Counted from the first letter of the stretch, positions 9,501-17,158 are shown. The stretch is 41,458 nt of DNA from Thiorhodococcus minor (GCF_010820565.1 NZ_JAAIJQ010000050.1:1-41458); one strand, 5' to 3'. Notes: a model not told the origin generated them from the sequence alone. Numbers and translations: made by a program.

Positions 9501-10865
9501 GTCCGCTGCGATCACCGCCTTGCAGACATGCTCGATCCAGCGGATCTGGCCATGGCGGTCGACGATGCGTAGCTGCATCAGGCTTCCTTCGGAGGAAATC
9601 GCCTCCCGCGTCTGGGTGTGCGCGATGTGCCGGTCCCAGTCCGCGAGATCCTCGGGGTGAACGAGGCTTCGGAACAAGTCCGGGTCGGCGAGAAAGGCCG
9701 CGGCGTCATAGCCGCTGACCGCGCTGCAGGCGGGCGAGACGTAGCGGTAGCGACCGCTGGGCTCGAGCCAGTACTCCCATTCCGGATTGTGCTCGGCGAG
9801 CACCTGGAAGCTCTCCATGCTGTCGCGCAGTCGGGCCTCGTCCCGGCGCCGGGCGAGGAAGGCGGCGACGTGGCGACCGACCGCATCGAGCAGGGCCTGC
9901 TCCTCATCGAGAAAGAGCGGGAGCTCGGAAGCGAAGGGCGGGGTCCGGTAGGCGACGCAGATCTCGCCCTCGCGATCACCGTCGACGGGAAAGCGCGTGC
10001 TTTGCGACCAGGCGGTCGGTGCGAAGCCCGGGGTCTGAAAGCCCGCGTCCGGCAGCCGAATGGCGGCCTCCGCCAGCTCCGGGAACTGCCACGCCTGCGG
10101 CAGCCGGTCAACGACGCGCTGGAGGACGCTGTCCTCCGAGTGGCCGTCCCCCGTGGTTTCGATCAAGACGTCGTGCAGCGCGGCGAGCTCCTTGAGCCGC
10201 TCCTCCAAGGCCGCTTCGCTGTGGCGCAAGCGCGCGCCGGTCTCGATGAGCTCCAAGCGCTGCCGGATCGCCTCGCTGCGATCGAGCACGGCGCAGACGA
10301 ACTGCGACAGGTCGCCATGGGCGCCCGGCAGTGGCGCGATGTGCAGATCCCCTAAGAAGCCTGCTTCAGTGCCGTCGTTGAAACGGATTCCCTCGAGCGT
10401 GATGCGTTGCGTGCTGCCCAGCTTGGACCAAGCATCGATCGCGCTGCCCCGGTCCTCCGCACCGATCATGCGCGAGAAGAAGTGCTGGCGCAGATGCGAG
10501 GCCTCCAGATTGAAAAGCTTCTGGGCCGCGCCGTTGCTCTCCTTGACCAGTCCCTGGCGGTCGATCACGAGACTGGCGACGGGCAGCCCCTGGAAGAGCG
10601 CGGTGAAGCGCATCAGGGCCTCCTGCGTGCCGGCGTGACTGCGGATCAGCTCTTCATTCTGGATCTCCAGCTCCGCCTGGTAGATGCGCAGGTTCTCGAC
10701 CAGGGCTCGGGCGCTGATGTCCTCCTTCCGCAGGAGCTGCTCGGCGAGGTCGAAACGCTTTTGGCGCAATGCGGCCAGGGCACGGGCCTTGACCTGCTCC
10801 GTCGGCAGCTCGAGTGCCTCGAGGACGGCGTCTCTTGGGTCTTCGTCTGTGCTCGGCTCGCTCAT
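6501..10865 (-). CDS. Cytosolic multi-PAS/GAF GGDEF-EAL protein
   Basis: A 1454-residue soluble signalling protein with no signal peptide or membrane segment. Approximate order: helical N-terminus with coiled coil (1-80), PAS (82-200), GAF-like (230-345), PAS (350-475), GAF (485-640), three PAS modules (655-770, 780-900, 905-1025), GGDEF (motif 1110-1114) and EAL (EAL 1238-1240). The cyclase motif ARLGGDEF is intact and an RxxD inhibitory site (RAED) precedes it at the canonical five-residue distance. The phosphodiesterase keeps EALCRW, DDFGTGYSS and AEGVE. The PAS near 655 (IFRAARVGIG) is a close relative of PAS modules in the 2198 and 13820 genes. The cytosolic GAF and PAS domains suggest integration of several internal signals. 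Start ATG at 10865; the ribosome-binding site is weak. Transcribed in the same direction as the HTH-receiver gene 140 bp upstream. Confidence 0.92.
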   Translation of the reverse strand: MSEPSTDEDPRDAVLEALELPTEQVKARALAALRQKRFDLAEQLLRKEDISARALVENLRIYQAELEIQNEELIRSHAGTQEALMRFTALFQGLPVASLVIDRQGLVKESNGAAQKLFNLEASHLRQHFFSRMIGAEDRGSAIDAWSKLGSTQRITLEGIRFNDGTEAGFLGDLHIAPLPGAHGDLSQFVCAVLDRSEAIRQRLELIETGARLRHSEAALEERLKELAALHDVLIETTGDGHSEDSVLQRVVDRLPQAWQFPELAEAAIRLPDAGFQTPGFAPTAWSQSTRFPVDGDREGEICVAYRTPPFASELPLFLDEEQALLDAVGRHVAAFLARRRDEARLRDSMESFQVLAEHNPEWEYWLEPSGRYRYVSPACSAVSGYDAAAFLADPDLFRSLVHPEDLADWDRHIAHTQTREAISSEGSLMQLRIVDRHGQIRWIEHVCKAVIAADGRYLGRRGVNRDITERKAAERLAARMTSLYDALSRCSQAIVRCCDEASLLGAVCKIAVELEGVRACAIMLATEEGQGPHVTAVQGISAELAEQLGRRVTRDRRQARNGLVEHASVRDVLDQAADDEGLASLAEQGLRTAGIYPLRRDGRPLGAMHLYAEEEDFFAPDITGLLEEMAADVSLALDGFAQERARRAAEARVMERERHLSAIFRAARVGIGVSQDRVIREANQSLCDMLGYPGDALIGVDARALYCSDAAYREVGAEPPYAETSPAVRAVETQWCRRDGRPLDVLISACPLDTDNPERGLVVTALDITERKEFQDALERSEELLNATGRLAKVGGWELYPISQRLNLTEVAREILEVEPARVARLTDLAPLVDPRDRPKLQAANRDAIAQGHPYDLQVRLAGRDDRQTWLQLTCQPVLSDGRIDRLVGAVQDITARVEAEKSLRQAARVFESTADGVVITDPDERILAVNKAFTEITGYAEEEVLGETPRILKSGRHPAAFYQAMWRSLEETGFWRGEIWNLHKNEEVYPELMTISAVLDGADEITHYVGVFRDISHIKRSEEQLAYLAHHDALTGLPNRSLFQLRLEHCIQRSSRNRRKAALLFIDLDRFKVINDTLGHLFGDAVLKRAAESLALEVRAEDTIARLGGDEFVIVLEEIARPDDAAVFAERILQIFSQPFHVHGRDLFVTASIGVSIYPDDGHDIDTLLRHADISMYRAKDKGRNAFALFEPSMAEGAEDRFRLETDLRRAIEREELAVHYQPQIRLADGQLIGVEALCRWQHPELGPIAPARFIPLAEDIGMIDQLGTWVLGESCRQLAAWDGQGFRIPRLAVNLSVHQLEGRRLVDRVRAVLVASGVSAERLELEVTESTIMRHPERAVEALRDLRALGITLAIDDFGTGYSSLDYLKRLPLHRLKINRSFVEHLTQDDNDDAIVRAVIALGDSLGLETLAEGVETEEQAGFLRQEGCLESQGYLFGRPLPPEALAAAWA

Positions 10866-10929
10866 GGGACTGGCGGGGCCCTTGTTCGATGATTCTCGGT
10901 TCTGGCCTTTCCCTGCGTGATGGCTTCTA

Positions 10930-10998
10930 GGCGCGCACCACGTCTCCCGGTGCGCGCCCGATGGGCTCCCGCGCCCAGGCGGCGGGAGCTTGCCGCCT
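10930..10998 (-). terminator. Two hairpins after the HTH-receiver gene
   Basis: A perfect 10-bp stem, GGCGCGCACC / GGTGCGCGCC (10930-10939 with 10949-10958), and a second 7-bp stem, AGGCGGC / GCCGCCT (10977-10983 with 10992-10998), lie just past the stop of the 11006 gene. Neither has a U-tract, so they are terminator-like or 3'-protecting structures rather than clear intrinsic terminators. Confidence 0.45.
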
Positions 10999-11005
10999 GT
11001 CGCGA

Positions 11006-11611
11006 TCAGCAGGCGGGCGCTGCGCTCGCGGGCTCGGCGCGATCCGCCGCCATGGCGGGCTTGACCGCCGCGAGCAGCTCGGCGGTGCGAAACGGCTTCG
11101 CGAGGCAGGTTTCCGCGCCCGCCTCCAGGATCAGGTCGCGATTTTCGGGGCTGTTGTAGCCGGTCATGGCGATGACGCGGATGTGTCGGGTCTCGGGGTC
11201 GTTGCGCAGGCGCCTGCAGATCGCGAAGCCGTCGACGCCTGGCAGCATCAGGTCCAGCAGGACCAGGTCGGGCTGGAAGCGCTGCAGCCGCCGCCCGGCC
11301 TCGAAGCCTTCGTAGGCGTTGTCGATCTCGGGCGTTGGCTCGAGCGTGCTCAAGGCCTCGTTCACGAAGGCCGCGAACTGAGGGTCGTCCTCGACGACCA
11401 GGATGCGCATCCTGTCGCGCAGGGCACCGCCGAGACCCATCCCGTTGCGTCTGGCGAAGTCCCTCAGCTGCAGGGCGTCGAACCTGCGGTGCCCCCCGGG
11501 CGTGGTATGCGCGTGCAGCTTGCCCTTGCGCGCCCAGATGCGGACGGTAACGGGCGAGACCCCCAGGAGCCGCGCGGCCTGGCTGGGCGTCAAGAGGTCT
11601 TTCGTGACCAT
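11006..11611 (-). CDS. HTH (MerR/excisionase/BldC-type)-receiver fusion regulator
   Basis: A 201-residue DNA-binding response regulator with inverted layout. A MerR/BldC-like helix-turn-helix is N-terminal (residues 7-50: LTPSQAARLLGVSPVTVRIWARKGKLHAHTTPGGHRRF) and the CheY-like receiver is C-terminal (about 68-188). Acidic pair E74-D75-D76, phosphoacceptor D120 in LVLLDLMLPG, T150 and K172 are all present, so phosphorylation is expected. The start at 11611 is chosen because a perfect AGGAGG (11619-11624) lies 7 nt before it; an in-frame ATG at 11641 has none. The partner kinase is probably the nearby NtrB-like kinase at 13820, which has no receiver. Both genes carry the same direct-repeat motif upstream (see 11662 and 13653). 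The cognate pairing is inference. Confidence 0.88.
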   Translation of the reverse strand: MVTKDLLTPSQAARLLGVSPVTVRIWARKGKLHAHTTPGGHRRFDALQLRDFARRNGMGLGGALRDRMRILVVEDDPQFAAFVNEALSTLEPTPEIDNAYEGFEAGRRLQRFQPDLVLLDLMLPGVDGFAICRRLRNDPETRHIRVIAMTGYNSPENRDLILEAGAETCLAKPFRTAELLAAVKPAMAADRAEPASAAPAC

Positions 11612-11618
11612 GTCGGTT

Positions 11619-11624
11619 CCTCCT
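11619..11624 (-). promoter_or_regulatory. Ribosome-binding site deciding the start at 11611
   Basis: AGGAGG on the minus strand, 7 nt before the ATG at 11611. It is the strongest Shine-Dalgarno sequence noted in the window and rules against the longer frame beginning at 11641. Confidence 0.85.
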
Positions 11625-11661
11625 GAGGAGTGCATGCTCAAAGCCTTTTGGTGCCTAAGTA

Positions 11662-11679
11662 TATCGTTTTTATCGATTC
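11662..11679 (-). promoter_or_regulatory. TATCG direct-repeat motif, copy 1, in the HTH-receiver promoter
   Basis: The plus strand reads TATCGTTTTTATCGATTC, two 9-bp direct repeats (TATCGTTTT, TATCGATTC). In the direction of the 11611 gene it overlaps the spacer of a plausible sigma-70 promoter, with CTGACT and TATACT 16 nt apart. A near-identical copy (16 of 18) lies at 13653-13670. Direct repeats suit a head-to-tail binding HTH protein, so an operator for the adjacent regulator is a reasonable guess. Confidence 0.5.
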
Positions 11680-11706
11680 AGTCAGCGGTCTCGGTTTGCC
11701 GCTCGT

Positions 11707-11718
11707 GGGGGGGGGGGG
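11707..11718. repeat. Homopolymeric G12 tract
   Basis: Twelve G residues, then C and six more G. It lies about 100 bp upstream of the HTH-receiver gene, outside any gene. Such tracts are prone to slippage and sequencing error. Confidence 0.85.
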
Positions 11719-11781
11719 CGGGGGGATCGGAGAAAGGAGGCCGCAGCCGCGCGGATCCCGAGCGCGATGGATCTAGAGAGT

Positions 11782-11823
11782 GCCGCCAGCCGCCAGCAAT
11801 CGGCCTCCAGCTGCTGGCTTGCC
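11782..11823. repeat. Degenerate heptad repeat (GCCNCCA type)
   Basis: Six 7-bp units in register: GCCGCCA, GCCGCCA, GCAATCG, GCCTCCA, GCTGCTG, GCTTGCC. GCCTCCA is the reverse complement (rotated) of the GGAGGCT unit in the array at 11991, so this looks like a decayed relative about 170 bp away. A further loose match lies near 11863-11886. The 11612-12098 gap holds only repeats and the 11662 promoter motif; no gene is seen. Confidence 0.6.
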
Positions 11824-11990
11824 GAGGTCTTCGCAAATCGCGGCCTGCACCTTGAGTAGAGCTGCCAGTGGTCACCGGCAGCCAGCTTAACGCTTGGTTT
11901 CGGAGTCGCTCTTGGGTGCGCTGCGACTTGCCCAACGGCCGAGCGGCTGATCAGCGAGGAAATAGGGGAAGTGTCTGATTATCGTTTTCT

Positions 11991-12088
11991 GGAGGCTGGA
12001 GGCTGGAGGCTGGAGGCTGGAGGCTGGAGGCTGGAGGCTGGAGGCTGGAGGCTGGAGGCTGGAGGCTGGAGACTGGAGGCTGGCAGCT
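11991..12088. repeat. GGAGGCT heptanucleotide tandem array (14 units)
   Basis: Eleven perfect GGAGGCT units (11991-12067) followed by GGAGACT, GGAGGCT and GGCAGCT. The array ends 10 bp beyond the stop codon of the diguanylate cyclase gene at 12099. Purine strand bias is complete. It is the longest of the heptad arrays here and a likely length-polymorphic locus. Confidence 0.95.
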
Positions 12089-12098
12089 CTCTTCATGA

Positions 12099-12989
12099 TC
12101 ACCTGTGTCGAGAGATGCCTCCGAGTGTGGTCTTTCGCTCGGCCTTGTCCCGATACATGGCCTGGTCTGCCCGGCGCAGCGCCTCGCGCAGCTCGGCCGG
12201 CTCCGAGGCCGTGCCCGCGCCGACCGAGATATGGATCGGGAAGACTTTGTCCTTGCGGTTGGCCTTGGCTTCCGCGCCGCGGAGCCTCTCGAGCGTGGCG
12301 CTCGCCTGCGATGCGTCTGCCCCCGCCAGGATGATGGCAAACTCGTCGCCGCCGAGACGGGCCAGGACATCGTCATCGCCGAGGCAGGATTGGAGGACTT
12401 GCGCGGCCTTTTGGATGAGCAGATCGCCGACGTGGTGGCCAAGCTCGTCATTGACGCGCTTGAGGCCGTCGAGGTCGGCGATGACGAGACTGACGGGATA
12501 GCGGCCCTGCTTGCTCAGGCGGCTCAGCTCGTCGTCGAAGAAGGCGCGGTTGTGCAGCCCCGTCAGGCTGTCGTGCTCGCTGAGGTAGCGGATCTTCTCC
12601 TCGGCGATGCGCTTGTCGCGCAGCGCCTGGATCATCTGGTTGAAGGCGTCGGAGAAGTCGCCGAGGAAGTCGACGTGCTGCTCCAGGTCGCCTTGGGCGA
12701 CTTGCTGGGTCTGCCAGGTGAGGTGGCGGAGGCTGGACTGGAGCTGCTTGAGGGGTCCGAGCAGGTGGATGCCCTGAGGCGAGTCATGGCTGAGGTCGCC
12801 GTTCGCCAGCGCGATGGACAGGCGCCGCAGAGCGGAGAGGGATTCGAGCAGCGCGTCGAGCCGCTCGGCGAGGCACTGCAGCTCGTCCGACAGCCCCTCC
12901 GCCCGGATTGGCGTGGCGGCCCTGGCGGAAAGCAGCGCGTCGATCTGCCGGGCCGCGGCCGTCAGGTAGCGGCGATCCGCCTCATTCAT
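12099..12989 (-). CDS. Diguanylate cyclase (HAMP-like linker plus GGDEF)
   Basis: A 296-residue soluble protein. The N-terminal 130 residues are helical, with a HAMP-like stretch (about 60-120), and lead to a single GGDEF domain (motif 213-217, LGGDEFAIIL). The catalytic motif is intact, but the RxxD inhibitory site is missing (GDDD stands in the position before VLARL), so product inhibition through that site is not expected. The domain makes c-di-GMP from two GTP. Its ATG overlaps the TGA of the V4R gene (ATGA), so the two are probably translated together and the V4R protein is the likely sensor partner. There is no membrane segment. Confidence 0.9.
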   Translation of the reverse strand: MNEADRRYLTAAARQIDALLSARAATPIRAEGLSDELQCLAERLDALLESLSALRRLSIALANGDLSHDSPQGIHLLGPLKQLQSSLRHLTWQTQQVAQGDLEQHVDFLGDFSDAFNQMIQALRDKRIAEEKIRYLSEHDSLTGLHNRAFFDDELSRLSKQGRYPVSLVIADLDGLKRVNDELGHHVGDLLIQKAAQVLQSCLGDDDVLARLGGDEFAIILAGADASQASATLERLRGAEAKANRKDKVFPIHISVGAGTASEPAELREALRRADQAMYRDKAERKTTLGGISRHR

Positions 12990-13510
12990 TCCGGAGCGAT
13001 GGCGAAGCGGCAGGTGCGGTCGCCTGTGGCCCAGCAGTCGATCTCCTTCACGGAGAAGCTCCGACCGTTATAGGCATGGAGAATGCCTGCGATGAAGCCT
13101 TCGTCATAATCGCACACTGTGGTGCCCGAGACCGGCAGCCCGGAGCAGTCCAGGTCCTCAGAGACGGTGATCGTCAGGCTCTGGCCCTCCAGGTCCGCAT
13201 GCTCGATGCGCATCACACCGATCCCCAGCTCCTTGAGCTTGGACTGAAGATCGGCCAGGAAGGCGCTGAGCGGCTTGCTGGTGTCGAGGGTGTTGACGCA
13301 CAGCTCGCGTCCGGCGATCCAGCCCGATTCGCGCAGGATGTCGCTCGCCACGCTGTCGCCATAGCGCTTGCTCAGGGCCTCCCGCATGCTGTACTGCGCC
13401 AGCCGATAGACCGCGACAGGCATTTGCTGGCCGAGGTTGGGGCGTCCGAGCTCGATGTCTCCGAGGTCCGTCCACTGGAAGTCGTACTGCGTTCCGAAGG
13501 CAGGGGTCAT
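12986..13510 (-). CDS. V4R-domain sensor protein coupled to the diguanylate cyclase
   Basis: A 174-residue stand-alone V4R (4-vinyl reductase-like) small-molecule-binding protein. The family pattern is clear in the C-terminal half: DLDCSGLPVSGTTVCDYDEGFIAGIL...VKEIDCWATGDRTCRF, with the conserved cysteines and the G-D-x-x-C-x-F ending. The N-terminal half has the helical YRLAQYSMREALSKRYG region typical of these domains. V4R domains bind ligands such as tetrapyrroles or hydrocarbons in other proteins; the ligand here cannot be told. The ATGA overlap with the downstream GGDEF gene points to a two-protein sensor-cyclase module. A GAGG sequence 8 nt before the ATG at 13510 supports the start. 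Confidence 0.85.
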   Translation of the reverse strand: MTPAFGTQYDFQWTDLGDIELGRPNLGQQMPVAVYRLAQYSMREALSKRYGDSVASDILRESGWIAGRELCVNTLDTSKPLSAFLADLQSKLKELGIGVMRIEHADLEGQSLTITVSEDLDCSGLPVSGTTVCDYDEGFIAGILHAYNGRSFSVKEIDCWATGDRTCRFAIAPE

Positions 13511-13652
13511 GACAGAGGCCTCGCTCTCAACACCTTGGGGTTTGGACCTGGCTTGATTCTAGATCATCGCCGCCCCGCGCTCGGCGTCGGCCGAGCAGCC
13601 GTCATCCATTGATGCGCCGGCAACGGCGATCGGGTCCCTCAACCCGAGATTC

Positions 13653-13670
13653 TATCGCTTTTATCGAATC
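13653..13670 (+). promoter_or_regulatory. TATCG direct-repeat motif, copy 2, in the divergent promoter region
   Basis: TATCGCTTTTATCGAATC, two 9-bp direct repeats, matches the 11662-11679 copy at 16 of 18 positions. It lies in the 309-bp divergent region between the V4R-cyclase pair and the NtrB-like kinase, a few bases before a TAGAAT -10-like hexamer (13675-13680). No gene is seen in 13511-13819. Confidence 0.5.
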
Positions 13671-13819
13671 CCGCTAGAATCGACCGGCTAGGATGGCCTG
13701 GGTCTTGATATGGGTCACCACCAAGGGCGCGGGTGCCTGTCGAGTGAGGCGAAGACCGCTCGCGGCGGGCGCCAGCGCGTCGGGTGGCCAGTGGGGGTTG
13801 CGGACTTGCGGGAAAGACA

Positions 13820-16800
13820 ATGGCGAATGCGATGACAGATGCCTTGCTCGAGCTGGTGCTCGCGGAGTGGGGGCCGGGAGCCATGCTGTGCTGGGGCGCG
13901 GACGGGACCCTGGCTGCCATGACGCAGGGCTTTCATGACCTCTTCGGCTTGGTCGATTGCGCCGACGCCGAGGTGGAGCGGATCTGGTCGCGGATTCGGG
14001 GGCGTTGCGCAAGCGATCCCGGCGACCTGGCATCTGCATTCGCGGGAGCGGACGACTTTGACCTGGTGATCCTTGCGGAGGGCGCGCCGCGCTCGATCCG
14101 GCTGGCGTTGCGCAGGCTCGCTCGCCCCATGCCTCTGACCGCCCTCTTGGCGCGGGATGTCACGGATCTCCAGCGCAGGGAGCGGGATCTGCGCGCGCAG
14201 TCCGATCTCCTGGAAGGCATCTTTCGCCGGCTCCCGGTCGCGCTCGCCGTGGTGGACGAGGATCGCCGCGTCCTGCGTGTCAGCGATGCCCTGGAGGATC
14301 TGGTGGGCGATGGGCTCGACGAGATCCTCGGGGAGTCGACGCGACAGCTCCATGTGGACGATGCGAGCGACGAGCGCGCGGAGGCGCTGCTCGAGGCACC
14401 CGTGGGGCATCAGCTGCTCATGCAGGCCAGGCGCAAGACTGGCGAGGTCTTGGACGTCAAGGTGACCCTGTCCGCCTTGGACGATGGGCCGGGCGATGCC
14501 AGGCTCCACATTGCGGCGGCCGAGGACGTCACCGAGCGCTTGCGCCTGGATCGGGAGCTGAGGCGTTTCCGGGACATGGTCGCGGTCAGTCGCGATGCCA
14601 TTGCCTTGATCGATCCCGAGCTGAGGTTCCTGGTCGTCAATCCCGCCTATTCCAAACTCTGGGGGCTGAGCTCCGATGCGCTGGTCGGTCGCAAGGTGGA
14701 GGAGATCGTCGGCGCCGAGCGCTTCGAGGCCAAGCTCAAGGACAGGCTCTTGAGCTGCCTGCGCGGTGAATTCGAGGTCCTTCCCGTCGTCGAGGAGATC
14801 GACGGCTTTCCAGACCGCCCGCGCTGCCTGGAGGTGACCTATACGCCGCAACGCGATGCGGATGGCGTGGTCGCGGGCGTCCTCGCCAACCTGCGCGATG
14901 TCACCGAGCGTGCGCTCGCCGAGGCGGCCGTGCGCCGCAGCGAGCGGCACCTGGCGAGTGTCTTTCGTGCCGCGCCCATTGGCATCGGCGTCGTCAAGGA
15001 ACGGGTCTTTCAGCGGGTCAACCCCAAATTCTGCGACCTGCTCGGTTATCGGGAGGAGGCGCTGATCGGGCGTAGCGCGCGGCTCCTCTATGTCGACGAT
15101 GCCGAGTTCGAGCGCGTAGGGCGCGAGAAATACGCCATGCTTGCCGAGCGCGGCGTTGGGGAGGCCGAAACGCGGTTTTGCCGGCGCGACGGTGGCGCCG
15201 TCGATGTGCTGCTGCGGTCGGCCTGGCTGGACCAGAGCCGTCCGGAGGCGGGGGCGACCTTCACGGTGCTCGACATCTCCGAGCGCAAGCGCCAAGAGCG
15301 GGCGCTTCGGGAGAGCGAGCAGCGTGCGCGTGCCCTGCTGGAGGCGATGCCGGATCTCATGTTTCGGCTGGATCGGGAGGCTGTCTATCTGGACTACAAG
15401 GCCGCACGCGAAGACCTCGCGGCTCAGCACGTCGAGAGTCTCATCGGCCTGAGCGTGCGGGAGCTGGCGCCGGCGCCTTTTGCCGATCTCATCGAGGCGA
15501 AGATCGCCGAGACGCTGAGCACGGGCGAGCTTCAGGCGTTCGAGTTCGGCCTAGAGATTCCGGGCCGTGGGGTGCGCGATTGGGAGGCGCGCATGGTCCC
15601 GTCCGGCGCGGACGAGGTGATTGCAACGGTACGCGACCTGACCGCGCAGAAGGCCGACGCCGCCCGTCTGCACATGCTCTCGCGGGTGGTCGAGCAGTCC
15701 GCGGACGCGGTCTTGCTGACCGATATCGATTTCCGGATCAACTACGTCAATCCTGCCTTCGAGGCGCTGTTCGGTTGGACCCTCGATGAGCTGCGCGGAC
15801 GCTCGCCCGATATGCTCAACGCCGAGCTGGATGCCGGGGCGCACCAGCAGGAGATCTACGCGCGCTTGGCGGCAGGCGAGCAAGTCGCCGCAGAGGTGCT
15901 CAACCGCCGCAAGGATGGCTCCCTCTTCCACTGCCGCTACTGGGTCTCGCCCTTGCATGACGAGCAGGGTGCGGTCGTGGGCTACATGGGCTCTCAGCGC
16001 GATGTCTCGACACGGGTTCAGGCACAGCAAAAGCTCGCGGCGAGCGAGGCACGCTATCGAATGCTCGCCGAGCATTCTTCGGACCTCATCGCCAAGCACC
16101 GCCTGGATGGCCGCTTTCTCTATGTCTCGCCATCCTGTCATACCCTGCTCGGCTATGAGCCCGAGGAGCTGCTGGGCCGCTCACCCTACGACTTCTTCCA
16201 CGAGGACGACCTCGACGCGGTTCGCACCTCGCATGACACCGTCCTGAGCAGCCAGTCGGTCTATCGGGTGCAGTATCGCATGCGCCGCAAGGACGGCAGC
16301 TGGATTTGGCTCGAGACCAACAGCCATCGGGTTGCCCATGCGGACAGTCCGCCAGGCTTCGTGATCCTCTCCCAGTCCAGGGACATCACGGAGGCACTGC
16401 AGCTGCGCCAGGCCATGGCGCAGAGTCAGAAGATGGAGGCCATCGGCCGGCTCACAGCCGGTATCGCCCACGACTTCAACAACATTCTGGGCAGCATCCT
16501 GGGCTTTGCCGAGCTCTCGCGGCTGCATAACGCGGGCGCCGATGCCAAGCTGGAGGGCTATCTGGAGCAGATCGATATCGCCGGCGGTCGGGCGCGCGAC
16601 CTGGTGCGCCAGCTCCTGGTCTTCAGCCGCGGCGACAGCACGCTCGGGGCGCAGCCGATGCCACTGGAGCCCATGGTCAAGGAGGTCCTGAAGATGCTGC
16701 GCCCGGCGTTGCCGCCCGATGTGCGCGTTCGGCTCGAGGGCGTTTCCGAGGGCTTGATCGTCGAGATCGATCCGTTGCATGTTCAGCAGATGTTGTTGAA

Positions 16801-17158
16801 TCTGGTGCTGAACGCCCGCGACGCCATGCCCAAGGGTGGCGAGATCCGCTTGATCTTGGGCAAGACGGAGGCCGACGATACGTGCGCGATTTGCCGCGAA
16901 CGGGTCAGCGGCGACTGGGTCGAGCTGAGCGTGGCGGACAGCGGCTGCGGGATCCCGAAGGAGCACTTGGATCTGCTCTTCCAGCCATTCTTCACCACCA
17001 AGGAGGTCGGCGAGGGCTCCGGCATGGGGCTCTCCGTGATCGCCGGCCTGATGCGGACCTATGAGGGCCACATCCTGGTCAGCTCGCGTCCGGGCGAGGG
17101 CAGCCGCTTTCGGTTGCTGTTGCCGCCAGCGAAGCTGCGGGGAAGCGGCGAGAGCTGA
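13820..17158 (+). CDS. Multi-PAS NtrB-like sensor histidine kinase
   Basis: A soluble kinase of about 1112 residues with six or so PAS modules followed by a HisKA/HATPase core. The phosphoacceptor is H884 in GIAHDFNNILG, the NtrB-type H box. The N box is NLVLNARDAMPKGG, the G1 box DSGCGIP, and the F/G2 boxes QPFFTTKEVGEGSGMGLS. Between N and G1 is a CAIC cysteine pair (about C1022, C1025), a possible metal or redox site. The PAS near residue 380 (VFRAAPIGIG) matches modules in the 2198 and 6501 proteins. There is no receiver domain, so a separate response regulator is needed; the HTH-receiver at 11006 is the nearest intact candidate. ATG 13820 (after GGGAAAG) is preferred; an upstream in-frame GTG at 13784 is possible. 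Divergent from the V4R-cyclase pair. Confidence 0.9.
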   Translation: MANAMTDALLELVLAEWGPGAMLCWGADGTLAAMTQGFHDLFGLVDCADAEVERIWSRIRGRCASDPGDLASAFAGADDFDLVILAEGAPRSIRLALRRLARPMPLTALLARDVTDLQRRERDLRAQSDLLEGIFRRLPVALAVVDEDRRVLRVSDALEDLVGDGLDEILGESTRQLHVDDASDERAEALLEAPVGHQLLMQARRKTGEVLDVKVTLSALDDGPGDARLHIAAAEDVTERLRLDRELRRFRDMVAVSRDAIALIDPELRFLVVNPAYSKLWGLSSDALVGRKVEEIVGAERFEAKLKDRLLSCLRGEFEVLPVVEEIDGFPDRPRCLEVTYTPQRDADGVVAGVLANLRDVTERALAEAAVRRSERHLASVFRAAPIGIGVVKERVFQRVNPKFCDLLGYREEALIGRSARLLYVDDAEFERVGREKYAMLAERGVGEAETRFCRRDGGAVDVLLRSAWLDQSRPEAGATFTVLDISERKRQERALRESEQRARALLEAMPDLMFRLDREAVYLDYKAAREDLAAQHVESLIGLSVRELAPAPFADLIEAKIAETLSTGELQAFEFGLEIPGRGVRDWEARMVPSGADEVIATVRDLTAQKADAARLHMLSRVVEQSADAVLLTDIDFRINYVNPAFEALFGWTLDELRGRSPDMLNAELDAGAHQQEIYARLAAGEQVAAEVLNRRKDGSLFHCRYWVSPLHDEQGAVVGYMGSQRDVSTRVQAQQKLAASEARYRMLAEHSSDLIAKHRLDGRFLYVSPSCHTLLGYEPEELLGRSPYDFFHEDDLDAVRTSHDTVLSSQSVYRVQYRMRRKDGSWIWLETNSHRVAHADSPPGFVILSQSRDITEALQLRQAMAQSQKMEAIGRLTAGIAHDFNNILGSILGFAELSRLHNAGADAKLEGYLEQIDIAGGRARDLVRQLLVFSRGDSTLGAQPMPLEPMVKEVLKMLRPALPPDVRVRLEGVSEGLIVEIDPLHVQQMLLNLVLNARDAMPKGGEIRLILGKTEADDTCAICRERVSGDWVELSVADSGCGIPKEHLDLLFQPFFTTKEVGEGSGMGLSVIAGLMRTYEGHILVSSRPGEGSRFRLLLPPAKLRGSGES

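Noticed and set aside
11991-12088. CRISPR array
   Set aside because: The repeat is a 7-bp uninterrupted tandem with no spacers and no cas genes nearby.
13715-15430. 571-residue open frame opposite the NtrB-like kinase
   Set aside because: Antisense shadow of PAS coding sequence; no domains.
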